Counted from the stretch's first letter, positions 46,790 through 63,718 are shown. The stretch: 64,000 bases of DNA from Apostichopus japonicus (GCF_037975245.1 NC_092583.1:5239264-5303263), one strand, 5' to 3'. Made by a program: numbers and translations. Notes: a model not told the origin generated them from the letters alone.

Positions 46790-47015
46790 AATTGTTTCGC
46801 GCAAATCCGGTTCTACGGACTTCGGTTCGCTACTTCCATGTATGGATGTAATCGGTAAAATTCGCAAACATCCCAATGTCATTCGGGTTTACGAGTATCG
46901 TAGCTCGATAAAGGATACTTTAGAGACTCAAATACGATCATTTCCGGAAAGAAACGAAGATTTTACCAATAGAACAGTGCATTTTCTTATCGACGACCAA
47001 CGCAAAAACATAAAG
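46790..47015 (+). CDS. Candidate first coding exon of an unknown gene, with ETS site
   Basis: ACCCGGAAGTA at 46790-46800 is a strong ETS/GABP-type promoter site. 42 bases on, an ATG at 46842 opens 58 codons ending exactly at AAAG|GTAAGT (47015/47016, phase 0). The peptide starts MDVIGKIRKHPNVIRVYEYR and is hydrophilic; I recognise no domain and see no continuation exon. The phase does not fit NR4A exon 2. Promoter-like CpG content and the consensus donor make it worth listing, but it may be a repeat, since similar sequence recurs near 51.0 kb. Confidence 0.3.
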
Positions 47016-47019
47016 GTAA

Positions 47020-48995
47020 GTCAAATCGAGTCGACGTCTATCGTTATGTGACTTTCGCGTCTTAGACAACTTTTAACCGTAAAAATAGCATTTTTGTAAT
47101 ATATAAGCTTGAATCTTACTCATATTTTTCAGAAAAGTTGTAACTCCCCCGAAAAGTGTGATTTTTTGGTCAACGAAAATGGTGCTCCTATGTGCTTTTG
47201 GTTGCCCCTAATACATGTATCCTAACGTACATAATACACATATACACGAAAGCACCGTATCCTATAACGTGCAGCCTAGCGCTATATGTCGACTATGATG
47301 TAGCTAGTGCTAGATTTGCAACGTCCCGTATTTTTCGTAATCTTTCTATTCGGCATAGATTCCCTTCATTTTTTTGCGTTAATATGGAAAAATCAGGGAG
47401 TTGATAAGTCACGGTACTACTTATGGCTACTAAATAGTTAAAATTTAAAATTTCGAGGGCATAGCGGACAGTAATATTACTGTACTAGGCCCCTAGTACA
47501 AGCCTAGGCTAGCCTATAGGCCTAGTACTTTTGTATTTACTAAAGTAATATACTACGACAAGTTTTTACTACAGGTAGGCCCTAGCCTAGTTTTAGTAAT
47601 ACTAGAATACCTGCATAGTTTAGTCCAATTTTAATAATGGACTAGGCCTAAGGCCTATAACCTTTAGTTCTTAGCCTACGCCTTCTCGTCCTTGTGTAAT
47701 AATTCTAAGGGGTCTGTTCTTGAAAAGATTTGGACTGCATAAGATACAATTTAGTATTATTATTATTTTACAAAAATTATTAGTAGTACAAGTAGACTGC
47801 CTTTGTACTATGTATAAGTTAAGATCATGGCTTATGATGAGTTTTATTAAAGCTGGACTGGGTGAAAATTTCCGCCATCCTGGGATCGGGATCCATTTCA
47901 ATGTCACTTTGATACAAGTGTTCAAGACCGGTATTAGATCCATGACTTAAGTCTAGGCCCAATTCCCTATGCTTAATATGTAGAGCAAGATACGTAACAC
48001 AGAAATAAAACTAGCTTGCTTTATACTGCTTACACTTTATACTTATTGCTATTACAGTTAGACCTACTGCTGGTACTTGAGAACAATTGCACCTCATAGA
48101 GCCATGTAGTTGTACATAGCTACTTATAATTCCAGGTGACTTAAAACAATATCAGGGATCATTTTGTGACAACATGTTTTGCTGTTAACGAGAGTTTACG
48201 ATCTTTTTATTGTTATGTTGTTTTCTATGATAGGTACAGTAGTAGAAGTACTTAGTTAGTCATTCACGTACAGTCTTCCCTATGTGTGTGTGTGTCACAC
48301 ACAGATTTCTCTAAGGTGCTTTCCCATGTATATATGACCAAAAAAAAGTTATTCCCAAAAAGAAGAAAAGTTTCATTCACTATTAGATTTGTTTTGTTAT
48401 GTATAATGACTAACATTGCAAAATGCAGTTCCACTGGTATTAAGTATTAGCTCAGAGAGCTTCCAGAGTTTATTACATCCTCATGTTTATTATCCTCATA
48501 TCTGAAGTCTTCATATAAGAGTTTATTTATAGAAATCTGTTAATAAATGTAGTCTCACATTCTATTTAATACTATATATCTTTAAGTTCCTAGCTCTCTT
48601 ATATGTACCCGTAGTAAGAAGGAATGCAGCCTGTGGATCAGTTAAGTGCCTGTTGTTACAACTCTGCTCCAAACTATTGTTTGTTTAATCAGGTTGTATT
48701 ATAAGTGTGCTACCTTTAAGCAATTTTGTTTTCTATATATGTGTAATTTACATTTTTCCTCAGTTTCTGTTATACTCTTATAGAAAGAACAAGTTGTGTG
48801 CAGCAACAGGCTGTAATATACTCAGCAGTCTCATGCATATTCTCTAGCTAACTCGAACAGGTTATTGGCCCAGACACATACACTGGAAGTTAACTGTGTA
48901 GAATAGATTGTTGTTTGGAATTTATGTGCTGATTTTGGAACCATTTCTTGGGAATTGTCGGTACTTAAATTGGTTAATTTAGTCGTGACAACTGA
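47020..48995. other. No gene; AGGCCTA-rich patch
   Basis: 47,480-47,670 has many CCTAG/AGGCCTA palindromes. A GTGTGTGTGTCACACACAG hairpin lies near 48,285. Otherwise AT-rich. Confidence 0.45.
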
Positions 48996-49000
48996 CCAAT

Positions 49001-49465
49001 ATGGCTGGAACAACAGAAAATATGACGTGGAAAATTAACAAAATGGATGGCTCGAACTGGCTGACATGGAATTTCCAGATGAGACATTTGTTTCTTGCAA
49101 AAGGCCTGTGGGCTATGAGGATGGCTCAGGAAAGTTGGGGGTTACTGTATGTGAGAAGTAGAAGAGTGCAAACTTGAAAAAGACACAACTGGCATTTTTC
49201 ACCATTGTGCTTGCAATAGCATCTAGTCAGCTGGAATTAATTACAACAAGTGAGAAACCTAGTGATGCTTAGGATGCCTTGCGTACTCTGTTCGAAAAGG
49301 ATTCTCTAACCAACAAAATTCAGCTCAAGAAAAAGTACCTCAGAACTGAAATGGCAGAGGGCAAGTCAGTTGGAAATAATTTGAATTATATGAAAGGAAG
49401 TATGGATCGTTGGGATGCTATTGGTGCTCCTATTTCTGAAGAAGACCAGGTTGTTAAAGTTATAT
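49001..49465 (+). pseudogene. Ty1/copia-type retrotransposon gag remnant
   Basis: An ATG at 49001 opens WKINKMDGSNWLTWNFQMRHL and GLWAM, the typical N-terminus of copia gag (a 'substrate, write-fit' WxxQM-like pattern). After frameshifts and stops comes DALRTLFEKDSLTNKIQLKK and, further on, MAEGKSVGNNL and IGAPISEEDQVV, the classical copia gag block. Frame changes near 49.13 kb and a TAG at about 49.27 kb show decay. No zinc knuckle, protease, integrase or RT follows, and I could not find flanking LTRs, so it is a fragment. Confidence 0.7.
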
Positions 49466-50094
49466 GTCAAGTTTGGACTTATTTATTTACTTTCTACTCT
49501 TACCTTTTACTTTTATATATTTGTCTTTTAATTTTAATCTTATGCTATATGTCACAGGTATATCTCACCATTTCAAAGTTACAAAATTATCCATCCTGCC
49601 ACCTGAACTGTTTTTGCTATGTCATGCCTTCACTATGCCACCTTGAAATACCCCTTCCAGTCATAATGCACTTGACATTGTGTGTGATTTTTTTTCAGAC
49701 AACATTATTGTATGAAGTCTTCACAGTATGAAGTGTGTTTCATTTCAAGAAGTATTCAAATTTTGTTAAGCTATTCCTTCCATTTGAACAAAGTATTTCA
49801 CTTTGAAGTGATCGAAGTAATTTATATTTCATGCCCATATTTTCACAGGACATTAAAACATGTTCTTTCATGGAGAGTGTCACACAAATGTTTTTTGTTT
49901 TCTTTTTTCTGTTGCTTAAAGTGCCTTATTGTTACAGTTATAAAATCAATAAAAGACCAGGCAACTGTATTTCCACTGTTGACTTATGTTCTACTATGCA
50001 TGTGCAAAAGAAAAAGAAAACAGCCCTACTCAAAATATTTGGTCAGAGTATCCATAGAACGTAATGTATCCAAACACGTCCTGTGTACTGAAAG

Positions 50095-50310
50095 TCAGCT
50101 TTTAATTAAAGTCCCCATATGTGGCAAAACCACCTCATCCCTCCAAAATACCCTAACTCTTCCCAAAGCTGGTGAACACCACACCCATCCCAAAGCTGGG
50201 AAACTCCAAACCCTTCCCCAAATCCGCTAAGCACCACATTCCCTCCCCAAAACCCCTAAAAACACCACACCCCTCCCCTAAACAACACACCCCTACCCAA
50301 GCCACAGTAC
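50095..50310. repeat. C-rich low-complexity tandem region
   Basis: Diverged units of CACCACACCCCTCCC/CCAAAGCTGG-type sequence of roughly 30-35 bp with strong strand asymmetry (few G on +). Open frames here are compositional. Confidence 0.6.
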
Positions 50311-50975
50311 TTAACTTCAATATTGGCAAGCAGTTATGTAGTGTGATACATGAACCAAACAAGGATTGGTATTGACTGGAAAACTGTTAACTGATATTTA
50401 TTGATGAATATAAGCAACAGATGAGTACCCAGCTTTGCAGAATCTCACTGAGTAAGGGCTACTGTGGAATTATGGTAAGTGGGTAAGTATAAATCATTTG
50501 GTATTGTAGGTATAAATCATTCGGAATTGTTGGAAGTTCCTTAGAAAGCAACTAGAAATAAGGTTTGGCCTAGGTCATGTTACCTTTGTATATTCAATGT
50601 GGTATGACCCCTTCAGTTTTGACAACAGACTCAGGAAAATTTGTGTTACCTTAATAGTTACCACCATTAATTTAGCTAGAAAGGAAACACCATCTCCCTT
50701 GCCCCCTCCCCCATTTTGTCTCTCTTACCCCTCCCATACGCAGCTCTCAGTAATTTCACATTTTACCTAATCATATATTAGAACTTGGGACAAAATTTCT
50801 TCCAAACCTTAGCACAACTTAAAGTACTTAATTTCACGCCACAAAACCTAACATTCCTAATAGACCGTACACTAAAGGAATGGGTTCCACTACATTGAAA
50901 ACGATTTGAATGAAGTCTTGTCGGTAGTAGCCCATAGCATGAAAACGGCTTGGCGAAAGTCTACCTAATTTCAAA

Positions 50976-51009
50976 ATGGCGGCGACAGCAACAAAATCGC
51001 CGAGTCGAG
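50976..51009 (+). other. Possible short first exon (weak)
   Basis: An ATG in AAAATGGCGGCG context (YY1-like) opens 11 codons plus one base before GAG|GTAATC, a fair donor. Exit phase 1 would also suit NR4A exon 2. If unspliced, the frame stays open for 60 codons. It lies in a stretch resembling 47.02-47.06 kb, so it may be repeat sequence. Confidence 0.2.
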
Positions 51010-51506
51010 GTAATCGTTTTGTGACTGGCCGTCTTAGACAACCATTTCACCGAAACTTTACAGCATCATGTAGGAGAGTACAAGATCCACAAATGGGAGA
51101 ACTTTTTTGCTGTAACTCTCTTTCGTTGGTTCGTTTTGGCCTATTTTGTGTCAGTTAGGAATACATGTGTGAGGACGAAGTTGGATTGCAATCGTTGTTT
51201 CATAGGTTTTCGTTGATTTTTTCTCGGGTATCTTTGCCCTACCATACATTGGAATTACTTTTAATCCATTCTGTGAGGTTCCGGTAAGTTGTAAACTATC
51301 AATGTCTGTAAATTCTGTGAGTGAAACGTAGGACCGACTTTACGTTAAATGCGGGCAAATTCAAATTTAATGATATGCGTGATCGTTGATCATTCTTCGA
51401 GGTCACGGGGTCAGACTTCCAACTGTAAATAGCTGCCTATTTGAAGCAACACGGAACGCAGCGAAGCGGCTCCTGACGTAAGCAACGGTGTAACCCTCGA
51501 ATTTGA

Positions 51507-51514
51507 TGACGTCA
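51507..51514. promoter_or_regulatory. Perfect CRE, TGACGTCA
   Basis: Full CRE 3.6 kb upstream of the NR4A start codon, inside a CpG-rich patch at about 51.38-51.66 kb that could be a proximal promoter. No TATA box stands out. Confidence 0.4.
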
Positions 51515-53247
51515 GAAGACGGTCTCTTACGCTCACTGCTAAACTAGTAATACATAAGCAATATTCCCAGGTACGTGGCTGTGTAGCGTCAATTACGGGT
51601 GTATACGATGCGACTATTGATGTCATAGCCTGCTGGCATGCGTACGGCTTTACAGATTGTTCGGCGAATCAGTCACTACGGTGGTGATACATATTTAGGA
51701 TAAAGCTTCAGTTGGATGTATTCGTTGCTTCAGAACAGTAGTGTTTTCCATTCTGAAGCAAATCGTTAGAAATAGACAACTATTTTGTAACCATTTAATA
51801 AGTGATCAGCCTGTATTTTGATACAGTTTATTTCCCCATTGGATTATATATTTTTTTCAAAAAGGATAGCACTTTAATTTGCAATAATTGTGATGTTTCT
51901 TGATTTGGGAAGGAAGAACATTGGTAAGCTATGTTAATCTACTTGTAATTCTTTCTTTATTTTTTCCATCTTAGTAAGAATTTTGGGTCTAATTTAATTC
52001 ATGTTACTTGGTTTCAAACTTTTAAATGTTGAATACATTTTGATATGTGTATACTTTTGATTTACATGTCTGGTGCTATATCTATATATTTTTTATATCC
52101 GTCGGGTATTAATAACACTGGTATTCTCAAACTAAGAAGGAATTTATATATTAATTGGACAAGCTGTCAACAAGACTTCCACTAATTAATGAGGCTAAAT
52201 CAACAATGTTTACTGCAGTACAGGAGACATGCATACTCTTAATGTATTACGGCGGGTTTTCATGTTGAAAGTGCACAGACCTACTGATGTGAGCGTACTG
52301 ATATCGTTTGTTTTTTTAAATGTCTCTGTTTGGTTACCTTTAGTGATGGATTATTAGTTATTAGTTTTTTTTCAATTTATTTTTCAATTCATCAAAGTGA
52401 TAATTAAGGTGGTTCTGTCTCGATTCTTAACTTTATTGAGTATTTTTTTCTTCGGCAACGGTCTGTGGTGATTAGGGTTGATAACATAACACAGCTGATG
52501 TAGCCTATTGGTGAAAGATCCGCGGGAGCCAACTCGTTTTCTCAGTTCAGACCAAGCAGCCCTAAGTTGTTAACCGTCTGTGATTGCGATATAAGGCAAA
52601 CATTTAATGTATGAATATTCGCACCAATATATCATAGAATCTTGAATCTTTGGATTTCCGACATGAATTTATTAGCAAGGTACAACACACTATCAGATAT
52701 TAAAACAAAAACTTGTGCAGCCAGTTCAGTACATCGAATGCCAAGTTAAGTCCCTTACTACAAAGTAATTCATATAGTTGGGCAGATAAGCCCATACAAC
52801 GCACGTGACCCTACATAGAGATAGGCTATATTTAGTTATGTATATGTTCGATGATCCTATCGACAGCGATATATGTTCTTGACTCTGAGTAAACCATGTA
52901 ATGTGTTACTGTATTAACATGAGTACGTGGCTCCATCACGAGTTGGTGGTATGTAAACCTGCGTAACGTACGTGGGAGTTTATTTAATGTTTCTATCATT
53001 TATTGAGGTTCACACTGATAGCACAACCACACAACTGTCTTTCATATTCATATTCTTCGCATTCTTTGCATTGTACACAAACATTGTATACGAAATTAAC
53101 TATGTAGTGTTCACGAAAGGAATGAGGTGAAGAAGATAGGCTTTAAATATCGCACCATTTTTCAGACACCGTTACTAATATATATGTAGCTTATATATTA
53201 CATTTTATTATATTTTAAATCTTTGTGAACAGTGAATTCTTGAACAG

Positions 53248-53359
<112 letters not shown>

Positions 53360-53969
53360 CGAGTAGAGCGTGCACTGATGCATTCAAGCACCAATACTTA
53401 ACTTCATATTTGTTGTAGTGTTTGTTTAGCGGTTGCTTACGATCCGATATCACTTCTCCACATCACAATTGGTACACATTTTTGCTGCTAGCATAAAGTA
53501 ATTGACCAAATTTGAGTTTATCTGCCCGCCCACAAACGAGTTGGACGGATGAGGCTTATCCATTGTAATTCAGTGTCTCAGCTATTTACCTTCCTCTCGA
53601 GACTTGATACGATGTTAACTCAACACTTGAACTTTAGTTTTGTACTAATAATTATTTAATCTTTCAAGAAGCATCATTACTATTTGAACAATCCCTTGTT
53701 GAAGCTATTTATTGGCAGAGATTTATCATAATATAAAATCTAAACTTATAGACTATGTGGTTGACGTAATATCGAGTGTCAAATATTTACTGGCCAGGGT
53801 TCATCCTGATTTGGTGTTGTCTTCATATGAATTCCCTCCACTCCTTAATTAGGCTCAATGTCCATAACTTTGACGTCTCGTGGGCATGTAATAAAAAGTC
53901 AATCAGGGCGGCGAAATAAAGCGAACAAATGACAAACATACTTGCATGTGAATAATTATATGCCAACTT

Positions 53970-54028
53970 ATCTATCTATCTAGCTAACTAGCTAGTTATA
54001 TAGCAAGCTAGCTAACTAGCTAGCTATA
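53970..54028. repeat. (CTAG)-rich palindromic microsatellite
   Basis: TCTATCTATC then repeated GCTAACTAGCTAG blocks that are largely self-complementary; can form a hairpin. Confidence 0.9.
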
Positions 54029-54977
54029 TTCATACATTAAATTTAATACAAATAACCCTCCCTTGAGGTTGTTAACCGTTATAACCAGTTGCTTTATTCA
54101 TTCTGTGTTTAAACTGCAGTATGCGTGGATTATTACAATTTCAATTGCATTTTGACGCATTATTAAGGGAAAACGAAGGAGAACAAAGCAAAGAAAAGCT
54201 AAAAAAAAAATAATAATGATAATAATAATAAACAGTTCAAAATGCCAATGTTCGATCAGTCGCTACAAGAGCAGGCAATTAATCAATGTTAAGTGAAACT
54301 GAAGTTAAGTTTTAACGAAGCACTTATTCGTCGACTTGTGATTCACGTTAAGTGATTAATAGATTACAAGTGCGCATAAAGAAAATTACTAATTATTATT
54401 AATTGTCTTAATTAAAACAATAACATCAGCTAACAATCCAAGAAAAGGAAATGCTTGAATATGGTAAATCAGTCACATCCATAATCGAGCTTAACAGAGT
54501 CATCATTAACACATTAAAAACCCGCCGCTTAAAGCCATTTCAGCGAGAACAGTAAAATACAGACGAGAGTTAACTACGCTAATTAGTTACTCAAAGAAAT
54601 ATGTACATGAGTCAACGAGATGTCAACGTATGTTTATTAAAAAATATATAATTAAAATGTAAAGCTATGAAGACAGTCTAAAATGTCTTATGCTGTTTCC
54701 GAAGAGTCATATTTATGTTAATATTTTTAATAATTAACCTGGTTTGCTTATTGATATTTAAACATTGTAGCTCGGCTTTTATATTATTGAAGATCATAGA
54801 TAGTTGTTATTACAGAAATTTAATAGTCGGTATGCTAAACATCGTATTTCCTGTGTGAATGTGCGGTTATCTTTTGAAATGTTTGTTTACGTAATATTGT
54901 TTGACTAGCCAGTGTTATGTTTCTGTTTCTTACGTTTTAATTTGCATGCGCTTTTCTCCGCTTCCCGCTTTTTGCAG

Positions 54978-55090
54978 ATAGGAGACATCATTAAAACGCA
55001 AGCCTGCCCTCTATCATACCTGCCTGTGCCCATTGCTGTGTGTACCCTCTTGCAGTAGTGGCGTTGACACACAAGGTGAACTTTTTAACC
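54978..55090 (+). other. NR4A: Candidate 5' UTR part of NR4A exon 1
   Basis: A pyrimidine-rich tract ending CTTTTTGCAG|ATAG precedes the stretch, so the exon may begin at 54978. A second possible acceptor CTCTTGCAG ends at 55055. An octamer-like ATTTGCAT lies just upstream near 54,940. No TATA box is visible in a suitable place, so transcription probably starts at an upstream exon. Confidence 0.45.
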
Positions 55091-58962
<3,872 letters not shown>

Positions 58963-60268
58963 ACTTGCCTTACCTCACATATAGTTCTTGAATTTTGGCA
59001 TATCTCATATAGCACCTCACCAAACATACATACCTAATTCTCCATTTAGAAACTTTAACTTGACTAGGTTTTAGTTTGCATCCTATATAGTAAATTAAAG
59101 CAGCTAACAGAACCGAATAATACGTGCTTTAAGAACTAGTGAGAGATCGACATGTTTAGAGCATGGTATGGATTAACATGGTGTTCTACTTAACCTAGCG
59201 CTTTGAGATTTTCCATTGAGTTAGCTCGGGTGCATAGGATTCGTGAAATTACTATTGTTATGATAACTAAGTATAGATACAGATGGTTAATGGTTACGTC
59301 TATGAATGGCTAATAATCCCAATAGCCTGGTGCCTTGAATAACCATTACTCAGGGTTGCGATTGTTATGATTTTATAAAGTAAGTTAGTGTACTGGTGCT
59401 CTCTGGGTTTAAGAGGAGAGATATGCCTGAGTACATGCATCCGCATAAGTCCGCTGAAGTAGACAATGATGGGGAGACGACATGGTACGTCTGATTTGAG
59501 CCTGCATAATTGGAGTCACCATAATTGATACGTCAAAAAGTGCTTCTTTGTAGGGCTACACATTATATATACTCGCATATATTAGCATTAAATTAAGCAT
59601 TATACTTGTAAGTAGCTTTGTCAGTTTCTCCCTTTTGGTACTAAGCTTCAAGCGAGCATAAGATAATCCCAAGCTTGCGATTTTCAAATGCATATTAATA
59701 GTTGTGACTGTGCATTCACTAACAGTTTAAGTAGGGGAGGGAAGGGTACATTCAAGACGTTTTGAGAAAATAGTAAATGTTATCGTAAATATTACAGCTT
59801 AACTGTTTTTATATGAAATGAGCCATTGGTTGTAATAAGAGTATAGTGTACTATTTGAAGATGAAAGATTGTATATGGTTCACTGTGGTTTAATATTCAT
59901 CTCATTCTAACTTTGAATTAATCGATATTTATCGGGGCACTCTAAGTGTAGTCAAAGTCACAACAAGATGCAGTGCAAACTTATTATTATTTTGAACTTT
60001 TAAACTTTTGGTGTTTTGATATTGTTTTGTACATTTTCACACCTTTCACATATTGTACTAACATGTAACAACGTTATCGTATCTTACAAGTTGACACACT
60101 TGCCTCTTTGTGAAACTGTTATAAGGAGCACATTATCAGTAATATAAAAATAAGTTATAACTTTTGTACTTAAATTTGCTACCGACAGTTCCAAATATAA
60201 TTCTGCACCTGCTACTATTTTGATAATTAGAGTACTGACTTGGTCTTCTCTACGTTTTCGTGAATAAA
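58963..60268 (+). other. NR4A: Probable NR4A 3' UTR with candidate poly(A) signal
   Basis: No coding sequence is seen after the stop. The first convincing AATAAA is at 60263-60268, followed by a G/T-richer stretch, so the transcript plausibly ends near 60.29 kb. At least one ATTTA pentamer (59937-59941) is present; NR4A mRNAs are usually unstable and such AU-rich motifs fit, but one motif proves little. Further AATAAA hexamers lie at about 61.91 and 62.09 kb and could serve longer isoforms. Confidence 0.5.
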
Positions 60269-61320
60269 AGTTGTATTTATGATTATATGGCGGTGTCCTG
60301 GACACTCTTTTTTAAGTTGAAAGGATGTCATACTTTAGTATAAGGTCAATATTAACATTTGTGTAGTGTGGTTTGTGCCAAAGTGTAATATATGAAGATA
60401 GACATTTTTATACAAACTTCCAAGTCCAGTATTTTAATCACAATGTTCGCTTTAAGTTTCTATCAATCTGTAATTAACCCGTAGTCAGAGCATCATAGCA
60501 TGTAAACTTCACACCGCCATGAAAACGGAGTCACAAAAAATAACAGAAACAGTGATAGAATTCCAGATTTCTATAAAAAAAAATTATAAAAAAAAAAGTG
60601 ACAGGATAGGGTCTAGTATGAAGTACTAGTTTTTATTTATCAAAAGCCAGAGAATTATTATGAATTGAATTCAACAGAAATATAACAATGAAAAAGTTAT
60701 CGTAACTATTAGTTTTGCTAATTCAAGCCTTGATTACTCATTAGTCATGTATACAGTAAAAGAAGAGAGAAGATATTTAGGCATACTGCTGACTTCAGTA
60801 TTAAAGATCATAAATTTGGACTGAGATGAGTTCATGTTATGAAAGATAATCACTTACATTGGCATTCTCAATTATTACTTATACCTTTTATAAGATTTAT
60901 CGTCCCTTCGATCACATGTTACCGAAAATAGTTCTAATTATTAGAGTATTTTACTTGATTTCGTTTTTGTTGTGAGCCAAGGAACACGCTTACCTTCTTA
61001 ATATGCACATTGTTTACTATTGCTACTATGGATTGAAATGTATATCGTAACTGCACTAATAATTATGTGGTTCTCGTTGTACATAGTTGTTATATACACA
61101 CAATTTGTTGTAACTGTTCAGTTTTTTTACAAATATTTAAAAACTTAGATTTGGTACTAGAATTCTTTTTTAACAAGCTTTTTTTTCTTGAAAACTATTT
61201 CTTTAAACTTCAGAATGGCCTCAGATAAATATCTAGCGTGTCAAGCCTTTTGAGCTATACGGCTAATAATTCTCACGGATTCGTTATTATGAAAGACATT
61301 CTCAAACGATACCGAACTAC

Positions 61321-61376
61321 TTAATTATTATTATTAATAATAATAATAATATATATATATATATATTTATATATAC

Positions 61377-61447
<71 letters not shown>

Positions 61448-61452
61448 TATAG
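61321..61452. repeat. (TAA)n and (AT)n microsatellite
   Basis: TTATTATTAATAATAATAAT followed by about 110 bp of interrupted AT repeats, 0.16 kb upstream of the SINE. Confidence 0.95.
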
Positions 61453-61613
61453 GAATCACAAATGACTTCGAGTTGGTTAGCACCATGTTTGATCTCTAGA
61501 GTAAGGCAAATATGTCACCAATACAGAACTAGTATTGTTCGATACAGGTGACAAACGCCTACAGTGGAATTACGACCTTCCTTACCGGTTTCGAACCTCT
61601 GGACAAACAATCA

Positions 61614-61762
61614 GCGTTCATAGCCTAGTGGTTAGGGTGTCCGCATATAAAGTGGGAGGCCCGGGTTCGAATCCCGGTGGAGGCTGGAAGTTTTTTCACT
61701 GTTCTGGATTTTCCAACTCACTACAATTTCAATTATATATATATCATGATATATATATCATG
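61614..61762 (+). mobile_element. tRNA-derived SINE downstream of NR4A
   Basis: 61614-61685 folds as a tRNA: 7-bp acceptor stem with one mismatch, D arm with the A box (TAGCCTAGTGGTTAGGG), a 5-bp anticodon stem, loop ATATAAA with nominal anticodon ATA, and T arm CCGGG-TTCGAAT-CCCGG. It lacks an obvious Pol III T-run stop directly after. It continues into TTCACTGTTCTGGATTTTCC and an AT-repeat tail, as SINEs do, so a SINE head is preferred over a functional tRNA gene. Confidence 0.65.
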
Positions 61763-61769
61763 ACAAGGT

Positions 61770-63475
61770 CCTACACAAAATGATTTAAGCACACGCATGG
61801 ATATAACAACCGGAGTTATTTCCACATCGTATTCACCGAACTGCAGTTATTTTAATTAACATACGTTTCATTGCGTTGATCGCACCTCATTTGATTGCCA
61901 CGAGAAAGAATAAAGTAATTATGTGAAAATACATATTATTTGCTGATTTTGTTTATTTGTTATTTCCTTTTGCAAATTGTAAAGTGCAATGTGCTGGACA
62001 TGTTCTAATTGATTTAATGAAAGAGATTTTACTTTATTGATGTTACACACACTAAATGTTAATTTTTTATTGCCTTCTAAGCATATATCAAAATAAAGGA
62101 ATTATAGAAGTGAGTTGTTTTATTGTTATTATTTGACCTATTATTAGGCTTGATAAAATGAGACTGGGGTGGGGGGGGGGCGGGGAGTCAGAGGGGAGCC
62201 CGGGAAAATATGAAATAATGAACAAGGTATTTTCATTTCCATAATTTACTTAAAGATCTGCTTTATTGGGTCCAATTATAGCACACTATAGCTAGGAAAG
62301 TGTTGTGATTACGTCATCGACCTGCCACGGTCGTAAATCGACCTCAGGCTCTACAATTAGCCTACAGAGCTTCTTAACACCACATGACTCTTTCTGTTAA
62401 CACTGTGTGGAAATATATTCATGTCTACAGTGTAGTTAATCATACAGCGTTTACACAAAGAGACTCATACAAGAAAAATATGTGGCAGGCGTTGCAGACT
62501 AATTGGTAAAATGAGGTCATTTTACGACGAAGGCAGGTCGATTATACGTAGTCTCAAGGAACTTTTCCATGATAGCGTGAAATAATTGGGGTATATACAG
62601 CAGACCTTTGAGGAAAGAAATGGTCCGTTGTCCCCGAGTCCTGACCTAGCTATTGAGGCTGCTTTCTGCCATTGTCTTGTATATCATTGTCTTTCTATAT
62701 CATTGACTTTTGATATCATTGTCTTTGTATATAGATTGTATATAGATTTGTATATAGTACATATTATAATTCTTTGGAACACAACTATTCTTATAAACTA
62801 ATCCAAGTGATGATAAAATGGACCATTAAATTCCCATACCATGAACTGTTTCAAGCTGGGAGCAAGGGTGGTCGGGAAGACAGATACATCAACCAGCCTT
62901 ATGGCTTATCATGTTATATGCATTCTACGTCTGGAGGGTGACGTGCTATACTTTTCGCAATGCCTGCCATTGCGTTCAACTTAAATGAATTGTGAGTAAT
63001 AAATACCCGCAATATTGCGTAAACTGACAAAAAAATCTATGACTACCAAGTTACTGTGGCCAAATTTCAGCGCGTGCTTCCATATACACGCACGCAACGA
63101 GCAAGCGTCCATTTCTGTAATCAAATTGATATAACCACCAGTTGCATCGACATGAAATCCCTTACGGGAACCTTGACCAAATCACGAACCCTGTGAACAT
63201 ATCGACCAAGTTATGATGTACGCTCCCAGATATACGTGGTCAATTTGAATAATTGTTTTGCTTTACTCTAAGGTGTAGAGATAGACGCATATGATTGCCG
63301 TTCGATTTGAATTGCTGTTAAAACAAATATGCACGTACAATTATTATGGCATTATCTATCGCAAGGAATAACATGTGAAGTATACACAAAGTATAACTTG
63401 CAACTTAACGATCTTGTGATATATTTTCAGCAGTCATCATTAGCTGCCTGTCTTTACTAAAGAAACGAGGTAGGC
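61770..63475. other. No gene seen
   Basis: G run at about 62,166-62,180, repeated TATATCATTGTCTTT-like motif at 62,680-62,730; nothing coding. Confidence 0.45.
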
Positions 63476-63480
63476 ATATG

Positions 63481-63718
63481 CGGTGGCATACTAAACGGGG
63501 CGGGGGATGGGCGACCCCCCGGGTTCCAGTCAGGGGGTGCCATGCCACAGCCCTTCCCCAAATATAGCCAGTTCAAAGCTTTGCCAAAGATAGCACCATT
63601 TTGCAGCTATAAGCCATCTTACAAAAACAAAAACACCCCTCCCCTTAGAACCCTCTCCCATGACGAAGTGACAAAGGAAGGATCGCCCCGGGTGCCATCT
63701 ATTCAAGGTACGCCACTG
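63481..63718. mobile_element. Possible short hAT-like element
   Basis: Starts CGGTGGCATACT and ends GGTACGCCACTG (imperfect inverted repeats). The interior has CCTTCCCCAAATATAGCCAG and C-rich stretches like other short elements here. Flanks do not give a convincing 8-bp duplication. Confidence 0.35.

Noticed and set aside
49712-50230. 172-codon open frame on the + strand
   Set aside because: Hydrophobic then C-rich low-complexity composition, no recognisable motif, runs into the simple repeat at 50.1-50.3 kb.
61614-61685. Functional tRNA gene
   Set aside because: Mismatch in the acceptor stem, odd anticodon, no immediate T-run terminator, and a SINE-type body and tail follow.
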